The position numbers and the translations under genes were made by a program. DNA of 53,006 nucleotides, from positions 1-53,006 of the forward strand of contig JAQBNT010000217.1 in assembly GCA_028288445.1 (NCBI GenBank). The letters run 5' to 3'. The DNA is from Hymenobacter sp. Lineage in GTDB: Bacteria; Bacteroidota; Bacteroidia; Cytophagales; Hymenobacteraceae. The notes under the pieces are model-generated. The model did not search any database. It was not told the DNA's origin and saw only the letters and a program-made list of their open reading frames with translations. Below, piece by piece: positions 14,741 to 23,964 of this stretch (within the stretch, counting starts at the first letter, position 1; every line of letters starts with the position of its first letter).

Positions 14741-16687
14741 ATGCAGCCATTTATGACGCGGCCCGTTTTTTTGCTGAGATGGCTGTTAGCCCTGGGGCTG
14801 CTGGTGCCGTTGGTGCCCGGCAGAGCCAGGGCAGCCGTGCCCGTCAGCACCGAGGGGTTGCGGCGGCAGCTGGCCACCCGCCTGCCCGATACCACCCGGC
14901 TGCGCCTGCTCACGGCCATGTGCTACCGGCTGCACGACGAGCAGCCCGCCCGCGCCCTGCCCTACGGCGAGGCCGCCGTGGCCTTGGCCCGCACCCTGCC
15001 CGCCGACGAGCAGGCCCCCGGCCTGCTGCGCAGCCTGCTGGCCCTGGCCAGCTGCTACGCCAACCTATCCAACGGCCCGGAAACCCTGAACCTGCTGAAC
15101 GAAGCCCAGGAGCTGGCCCGCGCCCAGCACGACACCGATGCGCTGATGCGCGTGTACACCGCGCAGGGCAGCATCTATCACGAGCGGGGCGACTCCACCA
15201 CGGCCTGGCGGCACTACCAGCGGGCGCTACAGCTCAGCCAGCGGCCCGGAGTGAGCGGCCATGCCCGCATGAAGCTGCTGGGCAACGTGGGCAGCCTGTT
15301 CTTTTTTCGGCGGCAGGTGCCGCAGGCGCTGCACTATGATTCGCTGGCGCTGGCGCTGGCGCGCCGCGAAAGCGACTCCACCGCCGAGTCGACCTACCTC
15401 TCCAGCTTGGCTACCTACCAGATGCAGCTGGGCCGTCTGCCCCGGGTGAAACGGCTGCTCACGCAGGCGCTGGCCATCAGCCGCCGCCAGCACGCAGCCC
15501 GCAACCAGGCCGAGCAGCTGATTCTGTTTGCGATGTACTACATCCAGACCGACCAGCCCGACCGGGCCGATGCCGCCGTGCGCGAAGCCCTGGCCCTGGC
15601 CCGCCAAAGCGGCTACCTGGAGCGCGTGCTCGATGCCTACAGCATCCTGGCCGCCGAAGCGGCCGAGCACGACCAGTACCGCGAGGCCTACGAGTGGAAC
15701 AAGCGCTACGTGGACCTGAACGACACCCTGAACAACCGCCAGACCATGCAAACCCTGGCGGCGGCCCAGGTCAGCTACGAAACCCAGGAACGTGCCCGGC
15801 GCCTGCGCCAGCTCACCGCGCAGCAGGCCGAACAGGGCTGGCACAACCGCCTGCTGGGGGCGGCCGTGGCCATTCTGGCAGCGGGGCTGGCCGTGGCCGT
15901 GTACCTCCACCGCAACCTGCGCCGCAGCCGCGCCGCCCTGGCCGCCAACAACCGCGCTCTGGAAAAAGCCTCGGAGGAGCTGCGCGCCGTGGCCGTATTT
16001 AAGGATAAGCTCTACGCCATTGTGGCGCACGACCTGCGCGGCCCGGTCACGGCCTTCGCGGGCGTTACCAGCCTGATTGACTCCTACATTGCCCAGAACG
16101 ACCAGGCCGGCCTGGCCCGCCTGCCCGCGCTGGTGCGCCAGGCGTCCGACAGCCTCAACCACCTGCTCGACAACGTGCTGAACTGGGCCGTGAGCCAGAC
16201 CGGCGAGCTGGACTGCCGCCCCGCGCCCCTGCTGGTCACGGAGGTGTTTGCCGAGTGCCAGGCCCTGTACCAGACCACGGCCGCTGCCAGCTGGCAGCAC
16301 ATCACCATGGCCGCCCCGCCGGAGCTGCGCCTGCTGGCCGACCGCAACATGACGCGCACCATCCTGCGCAACCTGGTGGGCAACGCGCTGAAATTCATGC
16401 CCGCCGGCGGCCACGTCCACCTCGAAGCCGCCCCCGACCCCGACGACCCCCGCATGGTCCTGCTCAGTTGCACCGATACCGGGCCGGGCATGAGCGCCGC
16501 CACCGTGTCGTCGCTCATGAGCGGCCCGGCGCTGCCCGAGCCGTCGCCCGTGCCCCAGGCCACCGGCCTCGGGTTAGGGCTGGCTTTGTGCCGCGCCTTC
16601 GTGCACCGCCACGGCGGCACGCTGGTGATTCAGAGCCGGCCTGGGGCGGGCACTAACGTGACGGTGAGTATGCCGGCGGCGAAGTGA
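14741..16687 (+). CDS. Sensor histidine kinase with TPR sensor domain
   Basis: The 648-residue protein has an N-terminal signal or anchor helix (about 9-31), a periplasmic region of five or six TPR-like helical pairs (about 60-350) and a coiled-coil. A transmembrane helix (about 371-392) leads to a cytosolic kinase: H-box FKDKLYAIVAHDLRGP with the phospho-acceptor His430, N-box RNLVGNALKF (Asn548), G1 box DTGPGMS (Asp579) and G2 box GLGLGLALCR (about 606). These are the parts of a working two-component kinase. No response regulator is adjacent, so its partner is elsewhere. The signal sensed by the TPR domain is unknown. The gene is convergent with the M13 peptidase gene, with a family C repeat between them. 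Confidence 0.88.
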   Translation: MQPFMTRPVFLLRWLLALGLLVPLVPGRARAAVPVSTEGLRRQLATRLPDTTRLRLLTAMCYRLHDEQPARALPYGEAAVALARTLPADEQAPGLLRSLLALASCYANLSNGPETLNLLNEAQELARAQHDTDALMRVYTAQGSIYHERGDSTTAWRHYQRALQLSQRPGVSGHARMKLLGNVGSLFFFRRQVPQALHYDSLALALARRESDSTAESTYLSSLATYQMQLGRLPRVKRLLTQALAISRRQHAARNQAEQLILFAMYYIQTDQPDRADAAVREALALARQSGYLERVLDAYSILAAEAAEHDQYREAYEWNKRYVDLNDTLNNRQTMQTLAAAQVSYETQERARRLRQLTAQQAEQGWHNRLLGAAVAILAAGLAVAVYLHRNLRRSRAALAANNRALEKASEELRAVAVFKDKLYAIVAHDLRGPVTAFAGVTSLIDSYIAQNDQAGLARLPALVRQASDSLNHLLDNVLNWAVSQTGELDCRPAPLLVTEVFAECQALYQTTAAASWQHITMAAPPELRLLADRNMTRTILRNLVGNALKFMPAGGHVHLEAAPDPDDPRMVLLSCTDTGPGMSAATVSSLMSGPALPEPSPVPQATGLGLGLALCRAFVHRHGGTLVIQSRPGAGTNVTVSMPAAK

Positions 16688-16693
16688 CGCTTT

Positions 16694-16788
16694 GCTTAAT
16701 GAGGAATTGGAAAATGACCGAATGGGGCCGAAATTCCTCATTCCTCATTCCTCATTCCTCATTCCTCATTCCTCATTCCTCATTAAGC
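16694..16788. repeat. Family C inverted repeat with seven tandem ATTCCTC units
   Basis: A left arm GCTTAATGAGGAATT (16694-16708) faces AATTCC...ATTAAGC, ending at 16788. Within the right half, ATTCCTC is repeated seven times in perfect tandem (16733-16781). It starts 7 bp after the kinase stop codon and ends 8 bp before the stop of the convergent M13 gene. Confidence 0.85.
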
Positions 16789-16796
16789 GTAGCGTC

Positions 16797-18848
16797 CTAC
16801 CAAATCACCACCCGCGTCGAGTCGGGCCGGTAAAGCTTCTGGCCGGGCTTGATGCCGAAGGCTTCGTAGAAGGCTGGCACGTCGGCCATCGGACCGTTCA
16901 CGCGGTATTGGGCGGGCGAATGCACATCGGTGAGGAGTTGCGAGGCGAGGCTTTCGTCGCGCACGTGCATCTGCCAGCCTAGCGCGTAGCCCAGGAAATA
17001 GCGCTGCGTGGGCGTGAGGCCGTTGATTTTCTTGCCTTCCTTGTACTGCTTCGTTTTCTTGAAGGCATCAAGGCCAATGACGATGCCGCCGAGGTCGGCA
17101 ATGTTCTCGCCGGCCGTGGCTTTACCATTGATGTGCAGCGAATCGAGCAGGGTATAGCCGTTGAACTGCTTCACGATGCCGTTCACCCGCTCGTTGAAAC
17201 GCTTGCGGTCGTCCTTGCTCCACCACTCGTGCAGGTTGCCGTGGGCGTCGTACTGGCTGCCCTCGTCGTCGAAGCCGTGGGTGAGCTCATGGCCGATGGT
17301 GCTGGCCCCGGCGTAGCCGTACACCAGCGCGTCGTCGGCATCGGCATCAAGCAGGCCGGGGATGGCGAAGGCGGCAGCCGGCAGCACAATCTCGTTGTTC
17401 GAGCCGTTGTAGTAGGCGTTGTAGGTCTGCGGGGTCATGCCCCATTCGGTGCGGTCCACGGGCTTGCCCAGCTTGTTGAGCTCGTAGTTGTACTGCCACT
17501 GGTTGGCGCGCATCACGTTCGCGGCGAGGGAGCTCCGGTCGATGGTCAGGGCCGAATAGTCTTTCCACTTATTGGGGTAGCCTACTTTGGGGGTGATTTT
17601 GTGGAGCTTATCCAAGGCCACTACCTTGGTGGGGGCGCTCATCCAGTCCACTTTCTGAATGTGCTCGGCGAAGGCGGAAACCACGTTTTTCACCAGCGTG
17701 TCGTAGCGGGCTTTGGCTTCGGGCTTGAAATATTCCTTCACGAAAAGCTGACCCAAGGCATCACCCAAGGCATTTTCCTGCATATCCAGCACCCGCTTCC
17801 AACGCGGGCGGATGGCCGTGGCCCCGCGCAGCACTGTGCCGTAGAAGTGGAAGTTCTCGTCCACAAACGGGCGGCTGAGCGTGGGCGCAAACTCGTGGGC
17901 GACGTGCCAGGCGAGATAGGCTTGCCAGGTATCAAGCGGCTGCGTTTTTAGGAGCTGGCCCACGGTCTGGTAAAACTCGGGCTGGCCCACAATCACGGTG
18001 TCGGCTTTAGCCACGCCCATCTGCCCCAGCCAGGTTTTCCAGTCGATGCCGGGCGTGAGCTTGTCGAGCTGCGCGATGGGTATCTTGTGGTAGTTGGCGT
18101 ACGGGTCGCGCAGGGCTTCGAGCTTGCGCGAGGACTTGGCCAGGGTGGTTTCCAGGGCCATGACCTTGGCGGCGTTGGCCTGGGCCGTGGCGGCGTCCTG
18201 GCCCAGCAGCTTGAAGGTGTTAGCAACGTGCTTGAGGTACTCGGCGCGGATATTTTTCGTGCGCGAGTCGGTGTTGAAGTAGTAGTCGCGGTTGGGCAGG
18301 CCCAGGCCCGCCTGGCGCAGGTATAGGGCCATTTTGTCGCTGTTCTTGTCGTCCTGGCCCACGCGCGGGCCGATGAGCGCATTCACGCCCAACGGAATTT
18401 CGTGGGCGATGACGCCCGGCACCTCGGCCACGGTTTTCATGGCCGCGATGCGGTCCAGCTCCGGCTTCAGCGGCGTGGCCCCGAGCTTATCGGCTTTCAC
18501 CGAATCCATGCCCACGGCCCAGAAATCGCCGATTTTCTGCGGGTTGCTGCCGGGCGTAGCGCTCTGCGCCCCAGCCGCCTCGATGCTGGTCTGGCGCAGG
18601 CGGGCGTAAATCTCGTCCTGCACCTTTTTGCCGATGCCCATATTGCTTTCCGAGGCCGGAATGGGGTTGTTTTTCAGCCAGGTGCCGTTGGCGTAGGCGA
18701 AAAAGTCGTCGCCGGGGGCCACGGTGGTGTCCAGGGCGGCGTGCAGGATGTCGGGCTTGTCGGTGGTGCTGGCCGTTTTCAGGGAGTTCGACGGGCAGCC
18801 GGTGACGGCCGCGGCCAGCAGCGGCAGCAGAAGCAGGTGTTTTTTCAT
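16797..18848 (-). CDS. M13 family metallopeptidase (neprilysin-like), lipoprotein
   Basis: The 683-residue protein has a lipoprotein signal (MKKHLLLLPLLAAAVTGC, Cys about 18), so it should be anchored in the periplasm or outer membrane. The zinc site is intact: HELTHGFDDEG supplies the HExxH motif and ENIADLGG the third ligand region. NAYYNGSNNEIVLPAA and the C-terminal VVIW are typical of M13. These enzymes cleave peptides on the N-terminal side of hydrophobic residues. It may feed on external peptides together with the M28 lipoprotein at 21.5-23.2 kb. The start is the Met giving the lipoprotein signal. Confidence 0.92.
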   Translation of the reverse strand: MKKHLLLLPLLAAAVTGCPSNSLKTASTTDKPDILHAALDTTVAPGDDFFAYANGTWLKNNPIPASESNMGIGKKVQDEIYARLRQTSIEAAGAQSATPGSNPQKIGDFWAVGMDSVKADKLGATPLKPELDRIAAMKTVAEVPGVIAHEIPLGVNALIGPRVGQDDKNSDKMALYLRQAGLGLPNRDYYFNTDSRTKNIRAEYLKHVANTFKLLGQDAATAQANAAKVMALETTLAKSSRKLEALRDPYANYHKIPIAQLDKLTPGIDWKTWLGQMGVAKADTVIVGQPEFYQTVGQLLKTQPLDTWQAYLAWHVAHEFAPTLSRPFVDENFHFYGTVLRGATAIRPRWKRVLDMQENALGDALGQLFVKEYFKPEAKARYDTLVKNVVSAFAEHIQKVDWMSAPTKVVALDKLHKITPKVGYPNKWKDYSALTIDRSSLAANVMRANQWQYNYELNKLGKPVDRTEWGMTPQTYNAYYNGSNNEIVLPAAAFAIPGLLDADADDALVYGYAGASTIGHELTHGFDDEGSQYDAHGNLHEWWSKDDRKRFNERVNGIVKQFNGYTLLDSLHINGKATAGENIADLGGIVIGLDAFKKTKQYKEGKKINGLTPTQRYFLGYALGWQMHVRDESLASQLLTDVHSPAQYRVNGPMADVPAFYEAFGIKPGQKLYRPDSTRVVIW

Positions 18849-18911
18849 GAGCAGGGTTCGGGTGGGCAGGTTAAATGAAGGGCGAAGTAAGCAAAAGCGT
18901 ACGGCTCCGCT

Positions 18912-18959
18912 TACAAAAGACCCCCAACCCGCCGGCAGGTTGCCAGTGGGTTGGGGGTC
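18912..18959 (-). terminator. Intrinsic terminator behind gapN and its minisatellite
   Basis: A perfect 12-bp stem, GACCCCCAACCC with GGGTTGGGGGTC (18919-18930 and 18948-18959), is followed on the minus strand by TTTT. It would end the gapN transcript only after the minisatellite has been transcribed. Confidence 0.75.
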
Positions 18960-18977
18960 AGAACGCCCAATAACGGG

Positions 18978-19187
18978 CTGGGCATCCCCAAAACATCGGA
19001 ATTAGCTCCGGTAAATGCATTGGTCGTGCCGGGAAATGCATTGGGGACGCCGGGAATTGCTTCGGCCGGGCCTGGGAGAACTTCGGATGCCTCGGGCACT
19101 GCTTCGGCTAGGCCGGCGGGCGCATGGGGGGCGCCGGGGAATGCGTCGGGGATGCCGGGAGCGGTTTTGGCCCGGCCGGAACGGACC
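18978..19187 (-). repeat. 21-bp minisatellite, about ten degenerate units
   Basis: Ten 21-bp units run from 18978 up to the stop codon of the dehydrogenase. Read on its strand, in the dehydrogenase frame, they encode a heptapeptide with consensus G-V-P-N-A-F-P: GIPDAFP, GAPHAPA, GLAEAVP, EASEVLP, GPAEAIP, GVPNAFP, GTTNAFT, GANSDVL, GMPSPLL. The plus strand is open through the array as well (ELAPVNA, LVVPGNA, LGTPGIA). The gap 18849-19186 contains only this and the terminator. Confidence 0.9.
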
Positions 19188-20821
19188 TACAGAATGAAGC
19201 GGGTGCTGAGGAAACTGCTTTCCTGGCCGTCCACAATCTCGTTGAAGAGGTGTTTGTTGGCCTCGGTCTGCTTGGTGGCCACCACGGTGCGGATGCTGAA
19301 CGAGCGCAGGGCGTCGTACACCGAGAGGGTGCCTTCGGCCGAGTCTTTGCGGCCGGTGAAGGGGAAAGTGTCGGGCCCGCGCTGGCACTGGGCGTTGATG
19401 TTCACGCGGCTCACCTGGTTCACGAGCTGGTCGATGAGGTCGGCCACTTCCTGCGATTCGGAGCCGAAAATGCTCACCTGCTGGCCGTGGTCGGAGTCGA
19501 TGATGTACTGGATGGCTTCGTTGACGTTGGCGAACGAGGCCACCGGCACTACGGGCCCGAACTGCTCTTCGCGCCACACCTTCATGCCGTCTTTCACGGG
19601 GAAGAGCAGGGCGGGGTACACCAGCGGGCCAGCCGTGGTACCGCCGCCTTCGTTCATCACGCGGGCCCCTTTGGCTTCGGCATCGGCGATGACTTCGGCC
19701 AGGTAATTGGGTTTTTGGGGCTCAGGCAGGGGGGTGATGTTCACGCCCGCGTCCCAGGGCATGCCGGGTTTCAGCTTGTTGATTTCAATGGCGAAGCGCT
19801 GCACGAAGTCCGCAGCAATGCTCTCGTGTACCATAAACAGCTTGAGCGCCGTGCAGCGCTGGCCGTTAAAGCTCAGTGAGCCGAGCACCGATTCCTTCAC
19901 AGCCACGTCCAGGTCGGCGTCGGGCATGATGATGGCCACGTTCTTGGCATCGAGCCCGAGAATGGCGCGCAGGCGGTTGGATTTGGGGTGCAGCTTCTTG
20001 AGCGAATCGGCCACGCGGCTGCTGCCGATGAGGCCCAGCGCGTCAATCTTGCCCGAGGCCATGAGGGCCGGCACCACCGCATTGCCGCGGCCGTACACGG
20101 TGTTTACCACGCCTTTCGGGAAGGCTTCGGTGAAAGCCTGGAGCAGCGGGAAGTGCAGCAGGGTGCCGTGTTTCGGAGGTTTAAAAAGGACCGTATTGCC
20201 CATGATGAGGGCCGGAATGAGCATGCAGAACGTCTCGTTCAGCGGGTAGTTGAAGGGGCCCATGCAGAGCACCACGCCCAGCGGCGAGCGCCGAATCTGA
20301 CCGATGATGCCTTCGGTGATGGTGAAGCGCGACGAGTCGCGGTCCATGTCCTTGAGCGAGTCAATCGTGTTGCGGATGTAGTCGACGGTGCGGTCGAACT
20401 CCTTCTCCGAGTCGGCGGCCGACTTGCCGATTTCCCAGAGCAGCAGCTTCACGATTTCGGCCTTGCGGGCCACGATGAGGCGGGTGAATTTCTCCACCGC
20501 CGCGATGCGCTCGGCCACGCTCAGCATGGGCCACTCGCCGCGGCCGAAGTTGTAGGCTTGCACGGCGGCATCGAGGGCCTTGAGGGCTTCGGCCTCATCG
20601 AGCAACGGATAGGAACCGATGACGCGGGGCGTGAGTGAGCCGTCGGGCTGGCGCTCAAACATGGGCGAAATGACTTCTTGGGTGGGGCCGGCCCACTCGC
20701 GCAGCTCGCCGTCGAGCAGGTACTGGCGCTGGTGCAGGGGCTCGGTGAGGCGCCAGGCTTCGGGAATGGCCGCCGCGTCGGGCGGAAAGAGTTGGGTGAG
20801 ATTTTCGGTGCTTACAGCCAT
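19187..20821 (-). CDS. gapN: Aldehyde dehydrogenase, GapN-like (NADP-dependent glyceraldehyde-3-phosphate dehydrogenase)
   Basis: The 544-residue protein is a complete ALDH: the cofactor segment VVLCMGPFNYPLNE, then GNTVLFKPPKHG, the catalytic Cys323 in SLSFNGQRCTALK, and FPFTGRKDSAEGTLS near the C-terminus. The PPKHG and GQRCTA features resemble non-phosphorylating GAPDH, which oxidises glyceraldehyde-3-phosphate directly to 3-phosphoglycerate and makes NADPH; another ALDH substrate is possible. The open frame runs on to 21562, but that part is antisense to the membrane gene at 20981, so I chose the Met at 20821. The C-terminus (SFLSTRFIL) looks natural. After its TAG the same frame continues through a heptapeptide minisatellite for 91 codons. 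Confidence 0.85.
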   Translation of the reverse strand: MAVSTENLTQLFPPDAAAIPEAWRLTEPLHQRQYLLDGELREWAGPTQEVISPMFERQPDGSLTPRVIGSYPLLDEAEALKALDAAVQAYNFGRGEWPMLSVAERIAAVEKFTRLIVARKAEIVKLLLWEIGKSAADSEKEFDRTVDYIRNTIDSLKDMDRDSSRFTITEGIIGQIRRSPLGVVLCMGPFNYPLNETFCMLIPALIMGNTVLFKPPKHGTLLHFPLLQAFTEAFPKGVVNTVYGRGNAVVPALMASGKIDALGLIGSSRVADSLKKLHPKSNRLRAILGLDAKNVAIIMPDADLDVAVKESVLGSLSFNGQRCTALKLFMVHESIAADFVQRFAIEINKLKPGMPWDAGVNITPLPEPQKPNYLAEVIADAEAKGARVMNEGGGTTAGPLVYPALLFPVKDGMKVWREEQFGPVVPVASFANVNEAIQYIIDSDHGQQVSIFGSESQEVADLIDQLVNQVSRVNINAQCQRGPDTFPFTGRKDSAEGTLSVYDALRSFSIRTVVATKQTEANKHLFNEIVDGQESSFLSTRFIL

Positions 20822-20980
20822 GATAATGGGCAAAATGTGCGGTGCGAACCTACGCAACAGCGTATGGGTACGGAAATGTTGGCCCTTAGTGGCGGTGCCG
20901 GCCCGTTTCCACGGGAACGTTTGCGTGCCGCGCAAGCCCCCGAAAACCGCTATGTTTCCGGTGAAATTATTTTTCCGCTC

Positions 20981-21412
20981 ATGTCGCTCCGCCTCCTGCT
21001 TTTGCTCAATTTCGCCGCTGCGGCTTACCTCACTGGCCTCATCTGGACGGTGCAGGTGGTGCATTACCCCAGCTTCGGCAAGGTGCCGAAAGACGCTTGG
21101 GCGGCCTTCCACGCGGCCCACACGCGCCGCATGGGCTACGTGGTGATGGCCCCGATGGTGCTGGAATTGGGCCTGGCCGTCTGGCTGGCCTGGGCCGGCC
21201 GCGCCGTCCTGCCCGGCGGCGCGGGCTGGTGGAGCCTTGGGCTGGTGGGGCTGGTGTGGGCGGCCACGTTCTTCATCGCCGTGCCCTTCCACAACCGGCT
21301 GGAAAAAGGCTACGACTACATTGCCATCGACGGCCTCACGCGCACCAACTGGCTGCGGACGCTGGCCTGGACGGTGCGGGCCGGGCTGCTGGGGTGGCTG
21401 CTGGCGGGGTAG
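20981..21412 (+). CDS. Small four-helix membrane protein
   Basis: This 143-residue protein has four hydrophobic segments: about residues 2-23, 50-70, 80-102 and a C-terminal one near 122-142. Recognisable sequence includes TVQVVHYPSF in the first loop and PFHNRLEKGYD before the last helix, a pattern seen in small uncharacterised bacterial membrane proteins. I can assign no function. The Met at 20981 gives a normal first helix; upstream sequence in frame is antisense to the dehydrogenase. The stop codon TAG is donated by the family B repeat that begins at 21409. Confidence 0.75.
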   Translation: MSLRLLLLLNFAAAAYLTGLIWTVQVVHYPSFGKVPKDAWAAFHAAHTRRMGYVVMAPMVLELGLAVWLAWAGRAVLPGGAGWWSLGLVGLVWAATFFIAVPFHNRLEKGYDYIAIDGLTRTNWLRTLAWTVRAGLLGWLLAG

Positions 21413-21490
21413 AGACGCATAATTGCGTCTCGTCGTTGAACGAGGATGTGCAAACGGTGCGGATGTAGAGACGCAATTATGCGTCTCTAC
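21409..21490. repeat. Family B inverted repeat, copy 2
   Basis: GTAGAGACGCATAATTGCG arms of 23 bp (21409-21431 and 21468-21490), exact, with a 36-nt loop. The TAG in the left arm (21410-21412) is the stop codon of the preceding gene. Confidence 0.9.
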
Positions 21491-21504
21491 ATCCTTGGCA
21501 GGCT

Positions 21505-23232
21505 CTACTTCCCGCCCCGACTCTTCTCCCGCGTGGCCTTGAACTCCGACCCTGCTTTCCACTTCGGAAACGTTGTTTCGCCGGCCAGCTTCTGGCCTAC
21601 GCGGAACAGCAGGCGGGCATCTTCGGCCGCGCCACGCAGGTCCCAGGCGGGGTCGAACTGGTCGGCGGGCTGGTGGTAGGCTTTTTCCTCGAAGTCCTTG
21701 CGCTGCTTTTCGGCGAAGGCTTTGCCGTGCAGGCGGCTCTCGAACTGCCCGCTGGCGTAGAGCGCCGGAATGCCCACTTTGGCGAAGCTGAAATGGTCGG
21801 AACGGTAGAAGCTGCCGGTTTCGGGGTGCTGGAAGGGGATGACGTAGCGGTTCTGCTCTTTGGCGGCGGCGCGGGCGTAGTCGTCCAGCTCCGACTGCCC
21901 GTAGCCGATGACGGTCAAATCGCGCATCGGCCCGAAGGCCAGCAGCTCGTCCATATTGATGTCGGCCACCGTGCTGGCCACCGGAAACAGCGGGTGCTGC
22001 GCGTAATAATCGGAGCCCAGCAGGCCCTGTTCCTCGCCGGTCACGGCCAAAAACACGATGCTGCGCTGCGGCTTCTCCTTGGCCTGCTTGAAGGCGGTGG
22101 CAATGGCCAGCAGACCGGCACAGCCGCTGGCGTTGTCGAGCGCGCCGTTGTAAATCGAGTCGCCCGCAATCGGCTTGCCGATGCCCAGGTGGTCCCAGTG
22201 CGCCGAGTAGATGATGTACTCCTTCGGGCGGGTGGTGCCGGGCAGCACGGCCACCACGTTTTTTGAGGTTTTGCGCGTGATTTTGTTGTGGATGGTGGTG
22301 CTCAAACGCAGGTTCATCACCCGGCCGCGAAAGCCGGGGCGGTTGGCGGCGGCGTAGGCTTCGTCGTAGTTCTGGCCGGCGGCCGTGAAGAGGCGCTTGG
22401 CCGCGTCGAGGGTCATCCAGCCTTCGAGGGCCACTTTGCTGGCGCCGTGGTCGGGCGTCTGGGGGTGCAGCTTGGCGCCGCCGTTGCTGCTTTGCACCAC
22501 CGTCCAGGGGTAGGAGGCCGGCTGGGTGTCGTGGATGATGAGCAGGCCGGTAGCGCCGTGGCGGGCGGCTTCCTCGTATTTATACATCCAGCGGCCATAG
22601 TACGTCATGGCCTTGCCCTTGAATAGGGTGGTGTCGTTGCCCGCGTTGCCGGGGTCGTTGATGAGCACCACCACCGTCTTGCCCTTCACGTCGAGGCCGG
22701 CGTAATCGTCCCAATTATATTCGGGGGCCGTCACGCCGTAGCCGGCAAACACCAGCGGCGAATCCTTGATGCTGATAACCGGCTTTTCCTGCTCGGTCAG
22801 GAACATGAAGTCCTGCCGGTATTTCAGCTGCAAGGTCTTGCCGTTGCCCGTCACCGTTGCAATTGAGTCGGGCTTGCCCGCGATTTCCACCAGCGGCACC
22901 GCCTGAAAATATGAGCCGTTGGCCCCCGGCTGCAAGCCCAGCTTCTTGAATTCCGAAGCCATATAAGCCGTGGCCTTGTCCTCGCCCGCCGTGAACGGCC
23001 GCCGGCCCTGAAACTCGTCCGAAGCCAGCACTTTGATGTGCTGCGCCATGAGCGCGGGCGTGATGCCGTCGTTTGGGGCCGCCACGCTGGCCGTGTCGGT
23101 AGGGGCGGCTTCGGTTTGGGCATCGGCCTTGGTCGTGGCCGTTTCCGACGACGAGGTTTGGCCCTGGCAGCCTGCCAGCAGCAGGCCCGCGGCGGCCGGT
23201 ACCAGCCAGCCGCTTAGTGTTGATAAACGCAT
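21505..23232 (-). CDS. M28 family metallopeptidase, lipoprotein
   Basis: The 575-residue protein starts with a lipoprotein signal (WLVPAAAGLLLAGC, Cys about 22) followed by a Ser/Thr/Ala-rich linker. A PA-type insertion (about 150-300) sits in the N-terminal half. The M28 zinc residues are present: SAHWDHLGIG, NGALDNASGCAGLLA, AVTGEEQGLLGSDYYAQHP and SDHFSFAKVGIPALY. Such enzymes are exported aminopeptidases or carboxypeptidases with two zinc ions. It lies upstream of the TetR-like gene but is probably its own transcription unit. The Met chosen is the one that gives the lipoprotein signal. Confidence 0.92.
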   Translation of the reverse strand: MRLSTLSGWLVPAAAGLLLAGCQGQTSSSETATTKADAQTEAAPTDTASVAAPNDGITPALMAQHIKVLASDEFQGRRPFTAGEDKATAYMASEFKKLGLQPGANGSYFQAVPLVEIAGKPDSIATVTGNGKTLQLKYRQDFMFLTEQEKPVISIKDSPLVFAGYGVTAPEYNWDDYAGLDVKGKTVVVLINDPGNAGNDTTLFKGKAMTYYGRWMYKYEEAARHGATGLLIIHDTQPASYPWTVVQSSNGGAKLHPQTPDHGASKVALEGWMTLDAAKRLFTAAGQNYDEAYAAANRPGFRGRVMNLRLSTTIHNKITRKTSKNVVAVLPGTTRPKEYIIYSAHWDHLGIGKPIAGDSIYNGALDNASGCAGLLAIATAFKQAKEKPQRSIVFLAVTGEEQGLLGSDYYAQHPLFPVASTVADINMDELLAFGPMRDLTVIGYGQSELDDYARAAAKEQNRYVIPFQHPETGSFYRSDHFSFAKVGIPALYASGQFESRLHGKAFAEKQRKDFEEKAYHQPADQFDPAWDLRGAAEDARLLFRVGQKLAGETTFPKWKAGSEFKATREKSRGGK

Positions 23233-23272
23233 CGGTACAGAGAGTTACCCCCGGCCGCGACGCCGGAGCTGC

Positions 23273-23887
23273 CTACAGCCGGGCAAAATGCTCGGCCGCA
23301 ATCCGCGCACCTTCATCGGTGCAGATGCCCCGAATGTAGTACAGGAAAATGCTGCGGAAAACCTCGCGCATGTTGTAGCGGTCGGGCGGGAACACCTGCG
23401 GATTGAGCAGCATGTTCAACTGCTCCACGATAATCTTGGTAACCAACTGGATGTTAATGTCAGAACGGAACATCCGATTGCGGATGCCGTCATTCAATAG
23501 CTGTTGGAGCTGCGGAGCCGAGTAGGTATTTACGTTCTCCATTGCCGCCTCCCACGTTTTGGGGAACCCGGTTTGCAGGTCGATGTAGAATTGGCCCGGC
23601 ACGGCGGCCAGGTCGCGCAAGCCCAGTTGCAACAAGCCATACAGGCGCTCCACGGCCGACGAATACTGGGCGAACAATTCCACGTGTTCGCGCTTCTGGC
23701 GCTCCATATCGGCCAAGATGGCGTGGTGCACCAGCAGCTCGCGGCTGGGGAACTGAGCCATCAGGTCGGCCTCGTTGGTGTGCAGGGCGGTGGCCAGCAC
23801 GGCATCGGACGCGGTGTGCAGGCCGTAGCGGTAGAAGACAGGCATGGCAGCTTCCAGAGAAGCCGTCGGCAGCGTAAAATCAGGCAT
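23273..23887 (-). CDS. TetR/AcrR-like transcriptional regulator
   Basis: The 204-residue protein starts with a short helix-turn-helix region (about residues 10-55, ASLEAAMPVFYRYGLHTASD and ALHTNEADLMAQFPSRELLVHHA) whose middle matches the TetR pattern of a helix followed by a Phe-Ser-rich recognition helix. The rest is a helical ligand or dimerisation domain. The recognition helix is less conserved than in classic TetR proteins. The frame is open upstream to 24253 but this would overlap the carotenoid gene, so I took the Met at 23887. It is the last gene of a group with two carotenoid genes and may regulate them, which is inference. Confidence 0.7.
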   Translation of the reverse strand: MPDFTLPTASLEAAMPVFYRYGLHTASDAVLATALHTNEADLMAQFPSRELLVHHAILADMERQKREHVELFAQYSSAVERLYGLLQLGLRDLAAVPGQFYIDLQTGFPKTWEAAMENVNTYSAPQLQQLLNDGIRNRMFRSDINIQLVTKIIVEQLNMLLNPQVFPPDRYNMREVFRSIFLYYIRGICTDEGARIAAEHFARL

Positions 23888-23964
23888 CAAGGGGAGGCGT
23901 AAGTCTGTTTTCAGAAGGAAGAGAGGGTAGCCGGTTGGCTTCGCGCCGAACGCCGTCGCGTTGG

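Noticed and set aside
16733..16787. CRISPR-like regular repeats
   Set aside because: The seven ATTCCTC units are contiguous 7-mers without spacers and belong to the family C element. No cas genes are present.
20822..21562. N-terminal extension of the dehydrogenase frame
   Set aside because: It lies antisense to the well-formed membrane protein gene at 20981-21412 and does not look like aldehyde dehydrogenase sequence.
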